Program-made: the position numbers and the translations under genes | In this document: piece after piece, positions 26,246 to 36,007 of the stretch | Layout of the letters: every line of letters begins with the position of its first letter | Numbering within the stretch: position 1 is the first letter of the stretch | Assembly: GCF_003289925.1 (NCBI RefSeq) | Contig: NZ_QLZQ01000008.1 | Span: 1-64,000 of the forward strand | Direction of reading: 5' to 3' | Length of the DNA stretch: 64,000 bases | Source: Planococcus maitriensis | GTDB lineage: Bacteria; Bacillota; Bacilli; Bacillales_A; Planococcaceae | The notes under the pieces: generated by a model | Databases searched by the model: none | What the model was told of the DNA's origin: nothing | Seen by the model: only the letters and a program-made list of their open reading frames with translations

Positions 26246-28657
26246 ATGTCTTTTAACCACAAGGAAATTGAAAAGAAATGGCAAAAGCACTGGCAGGAAA
26301 ACAAAACCTTCAAAACGGAGAACACGCCAGGCAAAGAGAAATTCTATGCGCTGGATATGTTCCCGTATCCATCAGGCGCCGGACTTCACGTCGGGCATCC
26401 AGAAGGCTACACGGCGACCGATATCTTGAGCCGCCAAAAACGCATGCAAGGCTATGATGTGCTTCATCCAATGGGCTGGGATGCATTCGGGCTGCCGGCT
26501 GAGCAATACGCGCTCGATACCGGAAACGACCCTGCGGAGTTCACGGCGAAAAACATCGAGACCTTCAAGCGCCAAATCCAGGAACTTGGCTTCTCTTATG
26601 ATTGGGACCGTGAAATCAATACGACCGACCCGAACTATTATAAATGGACGCAATGGATTTTCATCCAGCTGTACAATAAAGGATTGGCATATGTCGATGA
26701 AGTAGCGGTCAACTGGTGCCCGGCACTCGGCACCGTCTTGGCCAATGAAGAAGTGGTAGATGGGGTTTCCGAGCGCGGAGGCCATCCAGTCGAACGCCGC
26801 CCGATGCGCCAATGGGTGCTGAAGATCACGGAATACGCCGACCGTTTGCTCGAAGACTTGGAAGAGCTGGATTGGCCGGAGAGCTTGAAGGACATGCAGC
26901 GCAACTGGATCGGGAAATCCGAAGGCGCAGAGCTTGAATTCAAGATCGAGGGCACCGGGCTTTCGTTCCGCGCATTCACGACGCGCCCGGATACGATTTT
27001 CGGCGCGACTTATGCGGTACTTGCGCCAGAACATAAATTGGTCGGGGAAATAACGACATCTGAACAAAGTGAGGCAGTAGCGGCTTATATCGATAAAGTG
27101 AAAACGAAAAGCGATTTGGAGCGTACGGATCTTGCGAAAGATAAAACGGGCGTATTCACTGGAGCTTATGCAATCAATCCGGCCAGCGGCGAAAAGATGC
27201 CGATCTGGATCGCCGATTATGTCCTCGCGACTTACGGGACAGGCGCCATCATGGCTGTACCGGCGCATGACGAGCGCGATTATGAATTCGCAAAACAATT
27301 CGAACTGCCGATCGTCGAAGTCGTGTCAGGCGGCAATATCGACGAAGCAGCCTACGCTGGTGATGGCGAACTCGTCAATTCCGGTTTCCTTGACGGCTTG
27401 AACAAAACCGAAGCGATTGGAAAAGCGATCGACTGGCTCGAACAACAAGGCGTCGGCGAGAAGAAAATCACTTACCGCCTGCGCGACTGGCTGTTCAGCC
27501 GCCAGCGCTATTGGGGAGAGCCGATTCCGATCATCCACTGGGAAGACGGCACGATGTCTCCGGTCGATGATAAAGACCTGCCACTGGAACTTCCGGTCAC
27601 CACGGACATCAAGCCGAGCGGGACAGGGGAATCGCCGCTTGCCAATATCGAGGAATGGGTCAATGTCACGCATCCTGAAACCGGCATGAAAGGCCGCCGC
27701 GAAACGAACACGATGCCGCAATGGGCCGGCAGCTGCTGGTATTATCTGCGCTTTATCGACCCGACAAATGACGAAGCGATCGCGGATCCGGAACTGTTGA
27801 AACGCTGGCTCCCGGTTGATGTCTACATCGGCGGTGCGGAACACGCCGTCCTTCACTTATTATATGCGCGTTTCTGGCATAAAGTATTATACGACCTTGG
27901 CGTCGTACCGACGAAAGAACCGTTCCAGAAATTATTCAACCAAGGGATGATCCTTGGTGAAGGCAACGAGAAAATGTCGAAATCCAAAGGCAATGTCGTC
28001 AACCCGGACCAGATCATCGAAAGCCATGGTGCGGATACGCTGCGCATGTACGAAATGTTCATGGGGCCGCTCGAAGCATCCATCGCCTGGTCGACGAACG
28101 GGCTAGACGGATCTCGCCGTTTCCTTGACCGCGTTTGGCGTTTGCTGATCGAAGACGGAGCGATTTCGAGCAAAGTCAGCGATCACAATGACGGCAAACT
28201 GGAGAAAGTCTACAACCAGACCGTCAAGAAAGTGACCGAAGACTTTGACGGCCTTCGCTTCAATACGGCGATTTCGCAAATGATGGTATTCATCAACGAA
28301 GCATACAAGGCTGAGAGCTTGCCTAAAGAATATATCGAAGGCTTCGTGAAGATGCTGTCGCCGATCGCGCCGCATTTGGCCGAAGAGCTTTGGAATAAAC
28401 TTGGGCATAGCGAGACGGTAACGTATGAAGCGTGGCCGACGTATGATGAGTCGAAGCTGGTCGATGATGAAGTCGAAATCGTCGTCCAAGTGAACGGCAA
28501 AGTGAGAAGCAAGCTGACTGTCGCGAAAGACAGCACGAAAGAACAGCTGGAAGAAGCGGCACTCGCCGACGAGCACGTCCAAAAGGCGGCAGAAGGCAAG
28601 CAAGTGCGCAAAGTCATTGCCATTCCAGGTAAATTGGTTAATATCGTTGTAGGATAA
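26246..28657 (+). CDS. leuS: Leucyl-tRNA synthetase
   Basis: Class I synthetase of 803 residues, the usual length in Bacillales. The HIGH motif appears as GLHVGHPEG (about residues 49-57) and the KMSKS motif as [12 protein letters not shown] (about residues 575-586). The CP1 editing domain is present, with its threonine-rich site [14 protein letters not shown] and [18 protein letters not shown]. The C-terminal anticodon-binding and zinc-free tail regions are complete. AGGAGG precedes the ATG, and expression is set by the T-box. Confidence 0.98.
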   Translation: MSFNHKEIEKKWQKHWQENKTFKTENTPGKEKFYALDMFPYPSGAGLHVGHPEGYTATDILSRQKRMQGYDVLHPMGWDAFGLPAEQYALDTGNDPAEFTAKNIETFKRQIQELGFSYDWDREINTTDPNYYKWTQWIFIQLYNKGLAYVDEVAVNWCPALGTVLANEEVVDGVSERGGHPVERRPMRQWVLKITEYADRLLEDLEELDWPESLKDMQRNWIGKSEGAELEFKIEGTGLSFRAFTTRPDTIFGATYAVLAPEHKLVGEITTSEQSEAVAAYIDKVKTKSDLERTDLAKDKTGVFTGAYAINPASGEKMPIWIADYVLATYGTGAIMAVPAHDERDYEFAKQFELPIVEVVSGGNIDEAAYAGDGELVNSGFLDGLNKTEAIGKAIDWLEQQGVGEKKITYRLRDWLFSRQRYWGEPIPIIHWEDGTMSPVDDKDLPLELPVTTDIKPSGTGESPLANIEEWVNVTHPETGMKGRRETNTMPQWAGSCWYYLRFIDPTNDEAIADPELLKRWLPVDVYIGGAEHAVLHLLYARFWHKVLYDLGVVPTKEPFQKLFNQGMILGEGNEKMSKSKGNVVNPDQIIESHGADTLRMYEMFMGPLEASIAWSTNGLDGSRRFLDRVWRLLIEDGAISSKVSDHNDGKLEKVYNQTVKKVTEDFDGLRFNTAISQMMVFINEAYKAESLPKEYIEGFVKMLSPIAPHLAEELWNKLGHSETVTYEAWPTYDESKLVDDEVEIVVQVNGKVRSKLTVAKDSTKEQLEEAALADEHVQKAAEGKQVRKVIAIPGKLVNIVVG

Positions 28658-28663
28658 ATAATG

Positions 28664-28698
28664 AAAGCCGCCAGGGAAATTTTCTGGCGGCTTTTTTG
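28664..28698 (+). terminator. Terminator of leuS
   Basis: The stem aaagccgccag/ctggcggcttt with an eight-base loop is followed by a T run. Confidence 0.9.
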
Positions 28699-28753
28699 TA
28701 TTGAACATTAATATGTCATTGAAATGTAGAGAGTGTTGAAATACAAAAGAAGT

Positions 28754-28918
28754 GAATAGAATAGCTTTCGCTATTCGACTGCGTTGCAGGGGGCTGCTTT
28801 CCGAGGGGCGGGCGTTGAGCCAATGTACCGAAGAGCGCGGCACATTTGTCTCGCCAGCCCGCGCGGTCCCTCAGGAGTCAGCCCCCTTCCACTCCGTCTT
28901 CTAGTTTTAGAGTGGAAG
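28754..28918. repeat. Palindromic intergenic element
   Basis: A short hairpin (gaatagc/gctattc, 28759-28776) is followed by a long imperfect palindrome bounded by GGGGGCTG (28789-28796) and CAGCCCCC (28879-28886). Inside it, gggcgggcg faces cccgcgcgg, with other complementary stretches. It contains no ORF and is much richer in G and C than the flanks. The form is that of the interspersed palindromic repeats common in Bacillales intergenic regions, but copy number cannot be judged here because only one copy is in this window. Confidence 0.55.
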
Positions 28919-29218
28919 TTAATTTCTTTAGCTCACTCGGCAGAAGAAGTGGAGGTGAATTCATGTTCTGTAGCCTGCTTCAACCAGGTTAGAGAATGAA
29001 GTATCGCTGGTCATCGTCCACTCAATACAACAATAAGCTGACCGAATAGAACATCATATTACCTGACGCCGCATCCCAGGAAGCGGTTTTCCCACTAGCC
29101 CGCAACTGACTAAAGAAGCAGATCTGCTTAAACAGTCTTCACACAACGAAATCTCTTAGCCTACGAGCGTAAAGGGGTGGGCCGACGCAATAAGACAGAC
29201 GTTCTTTCTGGCTTATTG
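28919..29218. other. Gene-free stretch between leuS and ytfP
   Basis: I find no credible gene. A nine-codon ORF at 28963 has a strong ribosome site (GGAGGTG) but stops at once. An imperfect hairpin (caataagccaga/tctgtcttattg on the minus strand, 29189-29219) ends the strip. It may hold remains of lost genes. Confidence 0.5.
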
Positions 29219-29380
29219 TCAAAGGCCAACCCAAAGCACGGCGGCGACGATCAAGGTAATCTTTACTTCAATGTACAATGACATGTCCACAGGAAAACTC
29301 TCGCTATCTTTGATTCCGAGTACGTCAAGAAGTAAAGCCCCATTAATTTCCGCTTCATTCCATAGAAAAAAGCCCGATTG
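29219..29380 (-). pseudogene. Possible 3' remnant of a small membrane protein gene
   Basis: On the minus strand a frame ending at 29219 reads GALLLDVLGIKDSESFP and continues through VDMSLYIEVKITLIV to a hydrophobic end, AAVLWVGL. It has protein-like composition with a C-terminal hydrophobic segment, but no start codon with a ribosome site: upstream the frame runs into the ytfP terminator and antisense to ytfP. It may be the tail of a gene that lost its 5' part, or chance. Confidence 0.3.
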
Positions 29381-29397
29381 CTTATGCAATGGGGCTT
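29364..29397 (-). terminator. Terminator of ytfP
   Basis: On the minus strand aagccccattgc/gcaatcgggctt (one mismatch) with a four-base loop is followed by T. The stem includes the ytfP stop codon. Confidence 0.85.
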
Positions 29398-30668
29398 TCG
29401 GTTTGATGATTGGCAGCGAACTCGGCTGCGTTTTTTCCTGCGACGTGTCCGGTGACGAGGGCGGAGGTGATATTATAGCCGCCGGTGTAGCCGTGGATGT
29501 CGAGGATTTCTCCACAGAAGAACAAACCGGGCTTTTTCTTTGAATGCATCGTTTTCGGTTCGATTTCCTTGATCGATACGCCGCCGCCTGTGACGAAGGC
29601 TTTTTCGATCGGCTGCGTGCCGGAGACGGTCATCGTGAATGCCGTCATTTCAGCGGCGAGGGCACGGACTTTATCCGCCGGCAGTTCTGCGCCGGTCAGC
29701 TGCGGATCGATGCCTGCGCGGTCCAGCAGGAACAAAAGCCAGCGTTCCTGGGCCAAACTCTTCCAAACATTTTTCAACGCTTTTTTCGGTTCGTCTTTCA
29801 TCAGCTTATGAAGCAGCTGGAAAGCCGATTCCGCATTATCATCCGGCATGGAATTGATGCGGACGGTGACGGCCTGGCCGCCATTTTTCTTCATTTCCTT
29901 GACGACGTATTGGCTGCAGCGCAGGATCGCCGGACCGCTCAGCCCGAAATGGGTGAACAGCATGTCCATCTGGTGAGTGACGAGCGCTTTGCCTTTTTTA
30001 TTGAGCACGGTGACGGCAACATCACGCAGGGCTAACCCTTGCAGGTCGCGTGACTTGATGAACGGTTCAGTGGATAAGAGTGGGACTTCCGTCGGATACA
30101 GGTCAGTGACGGTGTGTCCCGCTTTTTCTGCCCACGGGTAGCCGTCTCCAGTCGAGCCGGTTTGCGGCACGGCTTTGCCGCCGACTGCGACAACCACTGC
30201 ATGCGATTCGAATTCCTCGCCGGAGTGCAGGCGGATGCCCGTCACTTTGTCCTCGTTCATCAGCAAGCTTTTGACGGGTGAATCGAGTTTGACTTCCACG
30301 CCGAGCCGGTCCATTTCACGGAACATGGCATCAGCTACGTCCTGTGCGCGGTTCGAGACAGGGAACATGCGGCCGTGGTCTTCTTCTTTCAAGGCGACGC
30401 CGAGATTTTCGAAAAACTGGATGATGTCTTCGTTATTGAATACCGAAAACGGGCTGTACATGAAGCGCCCATTTCCGGGGATGTGGCGGACGATTTCTTC
30501 CAGAGGCAGGCGGTTCGTCACGTTGCAGCGGCCGCCGCCGGAGATGATCAGTTTCTTTCCGAGCTTTTTGCCTTTTTCGACGAGCAGCACACGCTTGCCG
30601 TTCGATGCGGCAGCGATGGAAGCCATCAAGCCGGAAGGGCCTCCGCCGATGATGATGATGTCATACAT
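29382..30668 (-). CDS. ytfP: HI0933-family flavoprotein YtfP
   Basis: FAD-dependent oxidoreductase of the HI0933/BaiN family, 428 residues. The dinucleotide-binding motif [17 protein letters not shown] is at the N-terminus, followed by [14 protein letters not shown], the family hallmark, and the C-terminal FAD motif [19 protein letters not shown]. The physiological substrate is not established. ATG 30668 gives the N-terminus seen in B. subtilis YtfP; an in-frame GTG at 30683 would add five residues, and neither has a strong ribosome site. It is divergent from murJ. Confidence 0.9.
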   Translation of the reverse strand: MYDIIIIGGGPSGLMASIAAASNGKRVLLVEKGKKLGKKLIISGGGRCNVTNRLPLEEIVRHIPGNGRFMYSPFSVFNNEDIIQFFENLGVALKEEDHGRMFPVSNRAQDVADAMFREMDRLGVEVKLDSPVKSLLMNEDKVTGIRLHSGEEFESHAVVVAVGGKAVPQTGSTGDGYPWAEKAGHTVTDLYPTEVPLLSTEPFIKSRDLQGLALRDVAVTVLNKKGKALVTHQMDMLFTHFGLSGPAILRCSQYVVKEMKKNGGQAVTVRINSMPDDNAESAFQLLHKLMKDEPKKALKNVWKSLAQERWLLFLLDRAGIDPQLTGAELPADKVRALAAEMTAFTMTVSGTQPIEKAFVTGGGVSIKEIEPKTMHSKKKPGLFFCGEILDIHGYTGGYNITSALVTGHVAGKNAAEFAANHQTESPIA

Positions 30669-30799
30669 ATAATAAAAACTCACTTTCGTTTTTCTTTTCA
30701 GTATACACGATGAGGCAAAACACGTTGAGTAATTTTGTCTATAGGTGTAAACTATCGTGTAGATTGCTTTTTATTTTGAACAAAGTCAGGGAGTGCAAA

Positions 30800-32404
30800 A
30801 TGTCCTCATTAATTAAAGGTACCGCCATTTTAACCTTAGGTTTATTTCTGTCGAAAGTGCTCGGCGTCATCTATATCATCCCGTTTTACAGCATGGTCGG
30901 AGAAGACAATATCGGCCTCTACCAGTACGCTTACATACCGTATAACCTGATGCTGGCACTCGCGATATCCGGTGCGCCGATCGCTTTTTCCAAGTTCACG
31001 GCTAAATACAATTCACTCGGTGATTATGAAACCGGGAGGCGATTATTGCGTTCAGGCCTATTGACGATGATGGTCACCGGCTTCGTGTCTTTTTTGGCGC
31101 TTTATCTGCTGGCCGAACCGCTTGCACGCATCACCATTTCGGAAGATGAAGTCATCTATTCGGTGGATGACATTGCCGATGCGATCCGCTGGGTCAGCTT
31201 CGCATTGATCGTCGTGCCGTTCATGAGCCTGTGGCGCGGCTTTTTCCAAGGCTACAACTACATGATGCCGACTGCCGTGTCGCAATTGATCGAGCAGATC
31301 GTCCGCATCATCTTCTTGCTCGGCGGCGCGTTCGCTGTCATTTATCTATTCGACGGCACGCCGAAGACCGCTATCCAGTTCGCTGTCTTGTCCGCTGCAG
31401 TCGGTGCGCTCGGCGGGCTCGTCACCTTATATTATTTCTGGCGCAAAAAGAAGCCGGAATACAATCATTTGCTCGCGACGTCCGTCGAATCCTACGATGT
31501 CCGTCTGCGGGATATGTACCGCGAAATCCTATTGTATGCCGTACCGGTCATTTTCCTCGGCATTGCCAATCCTTTGTTCCAGTTCGTCGATTTGATGACC
31601 TTCAACCGGGCGATGGCAGCAGGCAATAATATCATGGAGACAGACCTTCTCGGAATCTTGAACCTGACCGCGCATAAACTGGTCATGATCCCGGTCATGC
31701 TCGCGACGGGCTTCTCGATGGCGCTCATTCCGCTCATCACGAAGCATTTCACGCGCAACGAACATTTGCAAGTGACGAAAACATTGGACCAGTCGTTCCA
31801 GCTGATCTTGTTCCTGACCTTGCCTGCAGTCATCGGCATGACGATGCTATCCGATGAGCTGTATCACGTTTTCTATGAAGTCAGTGAAACGGGTTCAGAG
31901 ATCCTGGCGCATTATCTGCCGGTCGCGATCCTGTTTGCGGCATTCCCCGTGACCGCATCCATCCTGCAGGGGATCAATAAACAGAAATGGATCATCATCA
32001 ACCTGCTCATCGGCCTGGGTCTTAAGGCGTTGCTGAATACGCCGCTGATCATGTGGTTCGAAACGGACGGCGCGATTGCCGCGACAATCATCGGATATGT
32101 GGTGGCGATCACGATGAACATGATCATCATTTCCAGAACGATGAACTACCGCTCGAAAATGGTGTTCCGCCGTATTTTGCTCATACTCATCTTGAATGCC
32201 ATCATGGCCTCCGCTGTGTATTTTGCGATGAATGGCCTGGACTTCATTATCGGCATGGACAATAAATTCCTTTCGATCATCCGCATTGTCCTGATTGGCG
32301 GGGTGGGTGCTGCAGTATATGGATACCTCAGCTTGAAGACGGGGCTTGCCCAGAAGCTGCTCGGCGCGAAAATCACGCGCATTACAAGACGCTTCGGCTT
32401 CTAG
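30800..32404 (+). CDS. murJ: Lipid II flippase MurJ (YtgP)
   Basis: A multipass membrane protein of 534 residues in the MOP exporter superfamily, with about 14 hydrophobic segments. B. subtilis YtgP, its close relative, moves lipid-linked peptidoglycan precursor across the membrane. The conserved N-terminus KGTAILTLGLFLSKVLGVIY and the loop RGFFQGYNYMMPTA are typical of the YtgP/SpoVB group. ATG 30800 was chosen for AGGGAG seven bases upstream; the frame is open further back without a ribosome site. rsuA follows after 11 bases. Confidence 0.92.
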   Translation: MSSLIKGTAILTLGLFLSKVLGVIYIIPFYSMVGEDNIGLYQYAYIPYNLMLALAISGAPIAFSKFTAKYNSLGDYETGRRLLRSGLLTMMVTGFVSFLALYLLAEPLARITISEDEVIYSVDDIADAIRWVSFALIVVPFMSLWRGFFQGYNYMMPTAVSQLIEQIVRIIFLLGGAFAVIYLFDGTPKTAIQFAVLSAAVGALGGLVTLYYFWRKKKPEYNHLLATSVESYDVRLRDMYREILLYAVPVIFLGIANPLFQFVDLMTFNRAMAAGNNIMETDLLGILNLTAHKLVMIPVMLATGFSMALIPLITKHFTRNEHLQVTKTLDQSFQLILFLTLPAVIGMTMLSDELYHVFYEVSETGSEILAHYLPVAILFAAFPVTASILQGINKQKWIIINLLIGLGLKALLNTPLIMWFETDGAIAATIIGYVVAITMNMIIISRTMNYRSKMVFRRILLILILNAIMASAVYFAMNGLDFIIGMDNKFLSIIRIVLIGGVGAAVYGYLSLKTGLAQKLLGAKITRITRRFGF

Positions 32405-32415
32405 GAGGAAACAAT

Positions 32416-33129
32416 ATGAGAATCGATAAATTATTGTCGAATTCAGGATTCGGCTCAAGAAAAGAAGTGAAAATCCTACTTAAATCGAAAGCGGTGGAAG
32501 TGAACGGCGAAACCGTGCGCGACCCGAAATTCCATGTCGATGAGAATACGGATGAAATTTCGGTCGCCGGTGAACCGGTCGTCTACCGGGAGTTCGTCTA
32601 CTTGATGATGAACAAACCGCAAGGCGTCATTTCGGCGACAGAAGACCGTTTCGATGAAACCGTCATCGATTTGCTGACAGAAGGCGAGCAGCGCTTCGAG
32701 CCGTTTCCGGTCGGGCGCCTCGATAAAGACACAGAAGGGCTGCTGCTGATCACAAACGACGGCAAATTGGCACATGAGCTGCTGTCGCCGAAAAAACATG
32801 TCGATAAAACCTATTACGCGAAAATCGACAGTCCTGTAACGGATGAAGACGTAGAGGCGTTCACACAGGGCGTGGTGCTCGACGACGGCTACGAGACGAA
32901 GCCCGCACAGCTTCATATATTAAACAGCGGGGCAGAATCGGAGATCGAATTGACCATCACCGAAGGCAAGTTCCACCAGGTCAAGCGCATGTTCGAAAGT
33001 GTCGGTAAACAAGTCGTGTTCCTGAAACGTTTATCGATGGGATCCCTTACGCTAGACGATCGCCTCGCGCCCGGGAAATACCGGGAATTAAGCGAGGAAG
33101 AATTGGATACAATAAAACAAAGAAAATGA
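32416..33129 (+). CDS. rsuA: 16S rRNA pseudouridine synthase RsuA family
   Basis: A 237-residue protein with an N-terminal S4 RNA-binding domain (MRIDKLLSNSGFGSRKEVK, about residues 1-60) and a pseudouridine synthase domain with the catalytic aspartate in VGRLDKDTEGLLL. KFHQVKRMF is a further family motif. It corresponds to B. subtilis YtzG. The AGGAGG ribosome site lies directly after murJ, suggesting one transcript. Confidence 0.93.
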   Translation: MRIDKLLSNSGFGSRKEVKILLKSKAVEVNGETVRDPKFHVDENTDEISVAGEPVVYREFVYLMMNKPQGVISATEDRFDETVIDLLTEGEQRFEPFPVGRLDKDTEGLLLITNDGKLAHELLSPKKHVDKTYYAKIDSPVTDEDVEAFTQGVVLDDGYETKPAQLHILNSGAESEIELTITEGKFHQVKRMFESVGKQVVFLKRLSMGSLTLDDRLAPGKYRELSEEELDTIKQRK

Positions 33130-33152
33130 CCGCAATGTTGCGGTCATTTTCT
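33123..33152. terminator. Bidirectional terminator between rsuA and ytzE
   Basis: A twelve-base-pair stem aaaatgaccgca/tgcggtcatttt with a four-base loop. The rsuA stop codon lies in the left arm. Confidence 0.9.
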
Positions 33153-33158
33153 TTGTTT

Positions 33159-33380
33159 TCAAGATGTCATTTTGACTTTCTTCTCCGTCGTTGTCCATTT
33201 GCCCCGGACTGGGCTTTCTACCAGTTCGTTAAAGGCCAACACATTCAAATCCCTTTGAATGGTGCGAGGAGTGATGCCGAATTCATCGACCAGATCCTGT
33301 GTGGTCACAGTCCCGTTCTCGAGAATGTACTTGTACATGTCCTTGATTCGAATGAGCATGCGGTCAGTTGTGGGTTTCAT
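33159..33380 (-). CDS. ytzE: DeoR-type HTH regulator YtzE
   Basis: A 73-residue protein that is nearly all DeoR-type helix-turn-helix: ILENGTVTTQDLVDEFGITPRTIQRDLNVLAFNELVE spans about residues 19-55. It has no effector domain. The B. subtilis counterpart, YtzE, is of the same size and place. Target genes are unknown. GAAGGAGTGG precedes the ATG. Confidence 0.9.
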   Translation of the reverse strand: MKPTTDRMLIRIKDMYKYILENGTVTTQDLVDEFGITPRTIQRDLNVLAFNELVESPVRGKWTTTEKKVKMTS

Positions 33381-33680
33381 AAGTTAAGAACCACTCCTTC
33401 ATCTTTAGTACCAATGGCAAAGACTAGCGGACGCGTGAGTGTGGTGTATACAGCGATTAAGGAATAATAGCGGTAGACAGCTCCTTTGTTAGAAAATCCG
33501 TCAATTTGACTTGTCTGACAATTTGATTATATCGGAAAAACTTCCCGAATTCCATGATTTTGGGTTTCTTTACCGGAACTTAATATGAATGAAATAGAAA
33601 AAATACTAGAAAATAACCGGCTATTCTTTAAATTATTTGAAAAAGGTGTACAATAGCCATAACAAAAAGGAGTGTGAGGC
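33381..33680. other. Intergenic region between ytzE and pepV
   Basis: No gene is seen. TTGACT at about 33508 with TATATC sixteen bases later is a weak sigma-A-like promoter, and a TACAAT box near 33650 lies close to pepV with a poor -35. The AT-rich block 33590-33650 would suit a promoter region, but neither start point can be fixed. Confidence 0.4.
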
Positions 33681-35048
33681 ATGGATTGGCAGCAGGAAGC
33701 AGAGCGGCGTAAAGAAGAATTGCTCAGTGAATTGCAGGAGTTGATCGCAATTCCGAGCGTGTTAAGCGAAGATGGAAATCCTGGCGCTCCTTACGGAAAA
33801 GAAGTCCGGCAAGCGCTGGATTGGTTTTTGGAAAAAGGAGACCTTGCAGGATTCAAGGTGAAAAATATCGACAATGTTGCAGGGCATTTGGAGACAGGCG
33901 AAGGGCGGGAACTTCTCGGCATTCTTGGTCACGTCGATGTCGTCCCGGCGGGAGATGGCTGGACGAAAGACCCGTATGGCGGGGAGATTGCTGACGGAAA
34001 ATTGTTCGGGCGCGGCGCTATCGATGATAAAGGCCCCACGATCGCTGCATGGATGGCGCTGAAAATGGTCAAGGATGCAGGATTCGAGTTCAAGCGACGT
34101 GTCAGGCTAATCATCGGCACAGACGAGGAAAGCGGATTCCGCTGCGTGGAACGCTATTTCCAGACAGAGGAAATGCCGGATATCGGATTTGCGCCGGATG
34201 CTGATTTTCCGATCATCAATGCGGAAAAAGGCATCGCGGACATTAAATACACGCTTGGCTCTGAAGATAGCGGCGAATTGCTGGAATTCACTTCGGGGGA
34301 ACGGACCAATATGGTGCCGGACCGGGCCGAGGCACGATTAGCTCTGGATTGCAGCGAGATGGATGCGGCATTCCGGGAATTCTGCGGAACGGAAAAAGTG
34401 CGGGGCGACTGCATGCCGGATGCTGATGGTGTAATTTTGACCCTATACGGAAAATCCGCCCATGCGATGGAACCGGACGCGGGCATCAATGCCGGCATTC
34501 TGCTCGCGAAATTTTTGCAGGATAAAGTTTCAGGAGACGGAGCTGAGTTTGTCCACTTTATCGACCATTATTTCAGCGGTGATTCCAGAGGGCGGAAGCT
34601 CGGGCTCTCGTTTTCGGATGAAGCGTCCGGCGACACGACATTCAATGCCGGGATCATGCGCTTCAAGGCGGGGGAACGTGCCGATGTACGTGTCAGCATG
34701 CGCTACTCGGTCAGCTGCCCCTTCGATGGCTTGATGGCTGGCCATCAAATAGATGGCATTGAAGTGGAGATCTTATCCAATTCACTGCCGCATCACGTCG
34801 ATGCAGCCGATCCATTCATTCAAACACTGCAGCAGGCTTACGAGAAGCAGGCCGGCGAACCGGCAGACTTATTGGCGATCGGTGGCGGCACTTATGCACG
34901 CGTGCTCGATAAAGGCGTCGCTTTCGGGATGTTGTTTCCGGGAGAACCCGATGTTGCGCATCAAGCCGATGAATTTGTCGATATCGACAATTTGGTAAAA
35001 GCAACAGCGATATATGCAGAAGCCATTTATCAATTGGCTTGCAAATAA
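33681..35048 (+). CDS. pepV: Dipeptidase PepV
   Basis: A 455-residue M20-family zinc dipeptidase that cleaves a broad range of dipeptides in the cytoplasm. Metal ligands and catalytic residues are visible in LLGILGHVDVVPAGDGW (His, Asp) , GRGAIDDKGPTIAA (Asp), IIGTDEESGF (catalytic Glu and metal Glu), FAPDADFP (Asp) and the C-terminal MLFPGEPDVAHQADEF (His). AAAAAGGAGTG precedes the ATG. The D-amino-acid aminotransferase gene follows 22 bases after its stop. Confidence 0.95.
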   Translation: MDWQQEAERRKEELLSELQELIAIPSVLSEDGNPGAPYGKEVRQALDWFLEKGDLAGFKVKNIDNVAGHLETGEGRELLGILGHVDVVPAGDGWTKDPYGGEIADGKLFGRGAIDDKGPTIAAWMALKMVKDAGFEFKRRVRLIIGTDEESGFRCVERYFQTEEMPDIGFAPDADFPIINAEKGIADIKYTLGSEDSGELLEFTSGERTNMVPDRAEARLALDCSEMDAAFREFCGTEKVRGDCMPDADGVILTLYGKSAHAMEPDAGINAGILLAKFLQDKVSGDGAEFVHFIDHYFSGDSRGRKLGLSFSDEASGDTTFNAGIMRFKAGERADVRVSMRYSVSCPFDGLMAGHQIDGIEVEILSNSLPHHVDAADPFIQTLQQAYEKQAGEPADLLAIGGGTYARVLDKGVAFGMLFPGEPDVAHQADEFVDIDNLVKATAIYAEAIYQLACK

Positions 35049-35070
35049 TTACAGGAAAGAAGGAATGGCA

Positions 35071-35919
35071 ATGGAATGGATTTTGTCCAATGGCGAGATT
35101 GTAAAAGAACAGGATTTGGAGATTTCAAAAGAAGACCGCGGGTATCAGTTCGGCGACGGCATTTACGAAGTCATCCGCGTATATGAAGGGGATTTGTTCA
35201 CGGCCACGGAACACATCGACCGTTTCTATGCCAGCGCCGAGAAAATCCGCATTACGGTTCCTTACACGAAAGACGTGTTCCACAAGATGCTCCACGACTT
35301 GGTCGAACTGAATAATATCGAAAACGGCCAAGTATATGTGCAGATTACTCGTGGAGCGGCCCCGCGAAATCATCAGTTCCCTGAAAATGCCGAACCGGTT
35401 GTGGTCGGCTACACGAAATCGGTCGAGCGCCCTGTGGAATTCCTGGAAAACGGCGTAAAGGCAGTCTTGATCGAAGATGTCCGCTGGTTGCGCTGCGACA
35501 TCAAGAGCTTGAATTTGCTCGGCAATGTGCTGGCGAAACAGCAGGCTTACGAAGAAGGCTATTTCGAAGCGATCCTTCACCGCGGCGATACGGTAACGGA
35601 AGGTTCATCATCGAATATGTACGGCATCAAAGACGGTATCCTCTATACCCATCCAGCGACCAACTTGATCTTGAACGGCATCACAAGACGTGTCATCTTC
35701 GAACTATGCGACGAGCTGGGCATCGACGTGGTGGAAACGGCGTTCACGAAGCAGCAGGCGCTTGAGATGGATGAATTCTTCCTATCATCGACGACTTCCG
35801 AGGTCATGCCGGTCATCGAGATTTCCGGGCATAAAATTGCGGACGGCACGCCTGGAGAGATGACACGCAAACTGCAAAAAGCTTTTGAAGCGCGGATCAA
35901 AATGGGCGTCATTTCCTGA
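35071..35919 (+). CDS. dat: D-amino-acid aminotransferase
   Basis: A class IV PLP enzyme of 282 residues that makes D-glutamate from D-alanine and 2-oxoglutarate for the cell wall. The PLP lysine is in CDIKSLNLLGNV near residue 146, RGYQFGDGIYEVIRVY lies at the N-terminus, and VTEGSSSNMY and SSTTSEVMPV are further family blocks. ATG 35071 is six bases past the AAGAAGGA ribosome site and gives the same length as the B. subtilis enzyme; ATG 35065 lies too close to that site. Confidence 0.95.
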   Translation: MEWILSNGEIVKEQDLEISKEDRGYQFGDGIYEVIRVYEGDLFTATEHIDRFYASAEKIRITVPYTKDVFHKMLHDLVELNNIENGQVYVQITRGAAPRNHQFPENAEPVVVGYTKSVERPVEFLENGVKAVLIEDVRWLRCDIKSLNLLGNVLAKQQAYEEGYFEAILHRGDTVTEGSSSNMYGIKDGILYTHPATNLILNGITRRVIFELCDELGIDVVETAFTKQQALEMDEFFLSSTTSEVMPVIEISGHKIADGTPGEMTRKLQKAFEARIKMGVIS

Positions 35920-35943
35920 ATCCTGCACTTATTATGCGATTCC

Positions 35944-35972
35944 GGGGCCAGCAATCAGCTGGCCCTTTTTTT
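35944..35972 (+). terminator. Terminator of pepV-dat
   Basis: The stem gggccagc/gctggccc with a short loop is followed by seven T. Confidence 0.9.
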
Positions 35973-36007
35973 GCGTCGGTCAGTTATAATGAATAGAGGT
36001 GATGATA

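Noticed and set aside
26372-27298. A 308-codon open frame on the minus strand opposite leuS
   Set aside because: It lies wholly antisense to a complete, motif-bearing leuS, has no ribosome site and no recognisable protein features; it is a shadow of GC-rich codons.
28963-28992. Nine-codon ORF with a strong GGAGGTG ribosome site
   Set aside because: It stops almost at once and has no regulated gene downstream that would make it a leader peptide.
29040-29170. Resemblance to a cobalamin riboswitch (cccgcaactgac with nearby paired blocks)
   Set aside because: The full B12-box and the required helices are not present and no B12-related gene follows on either strand.
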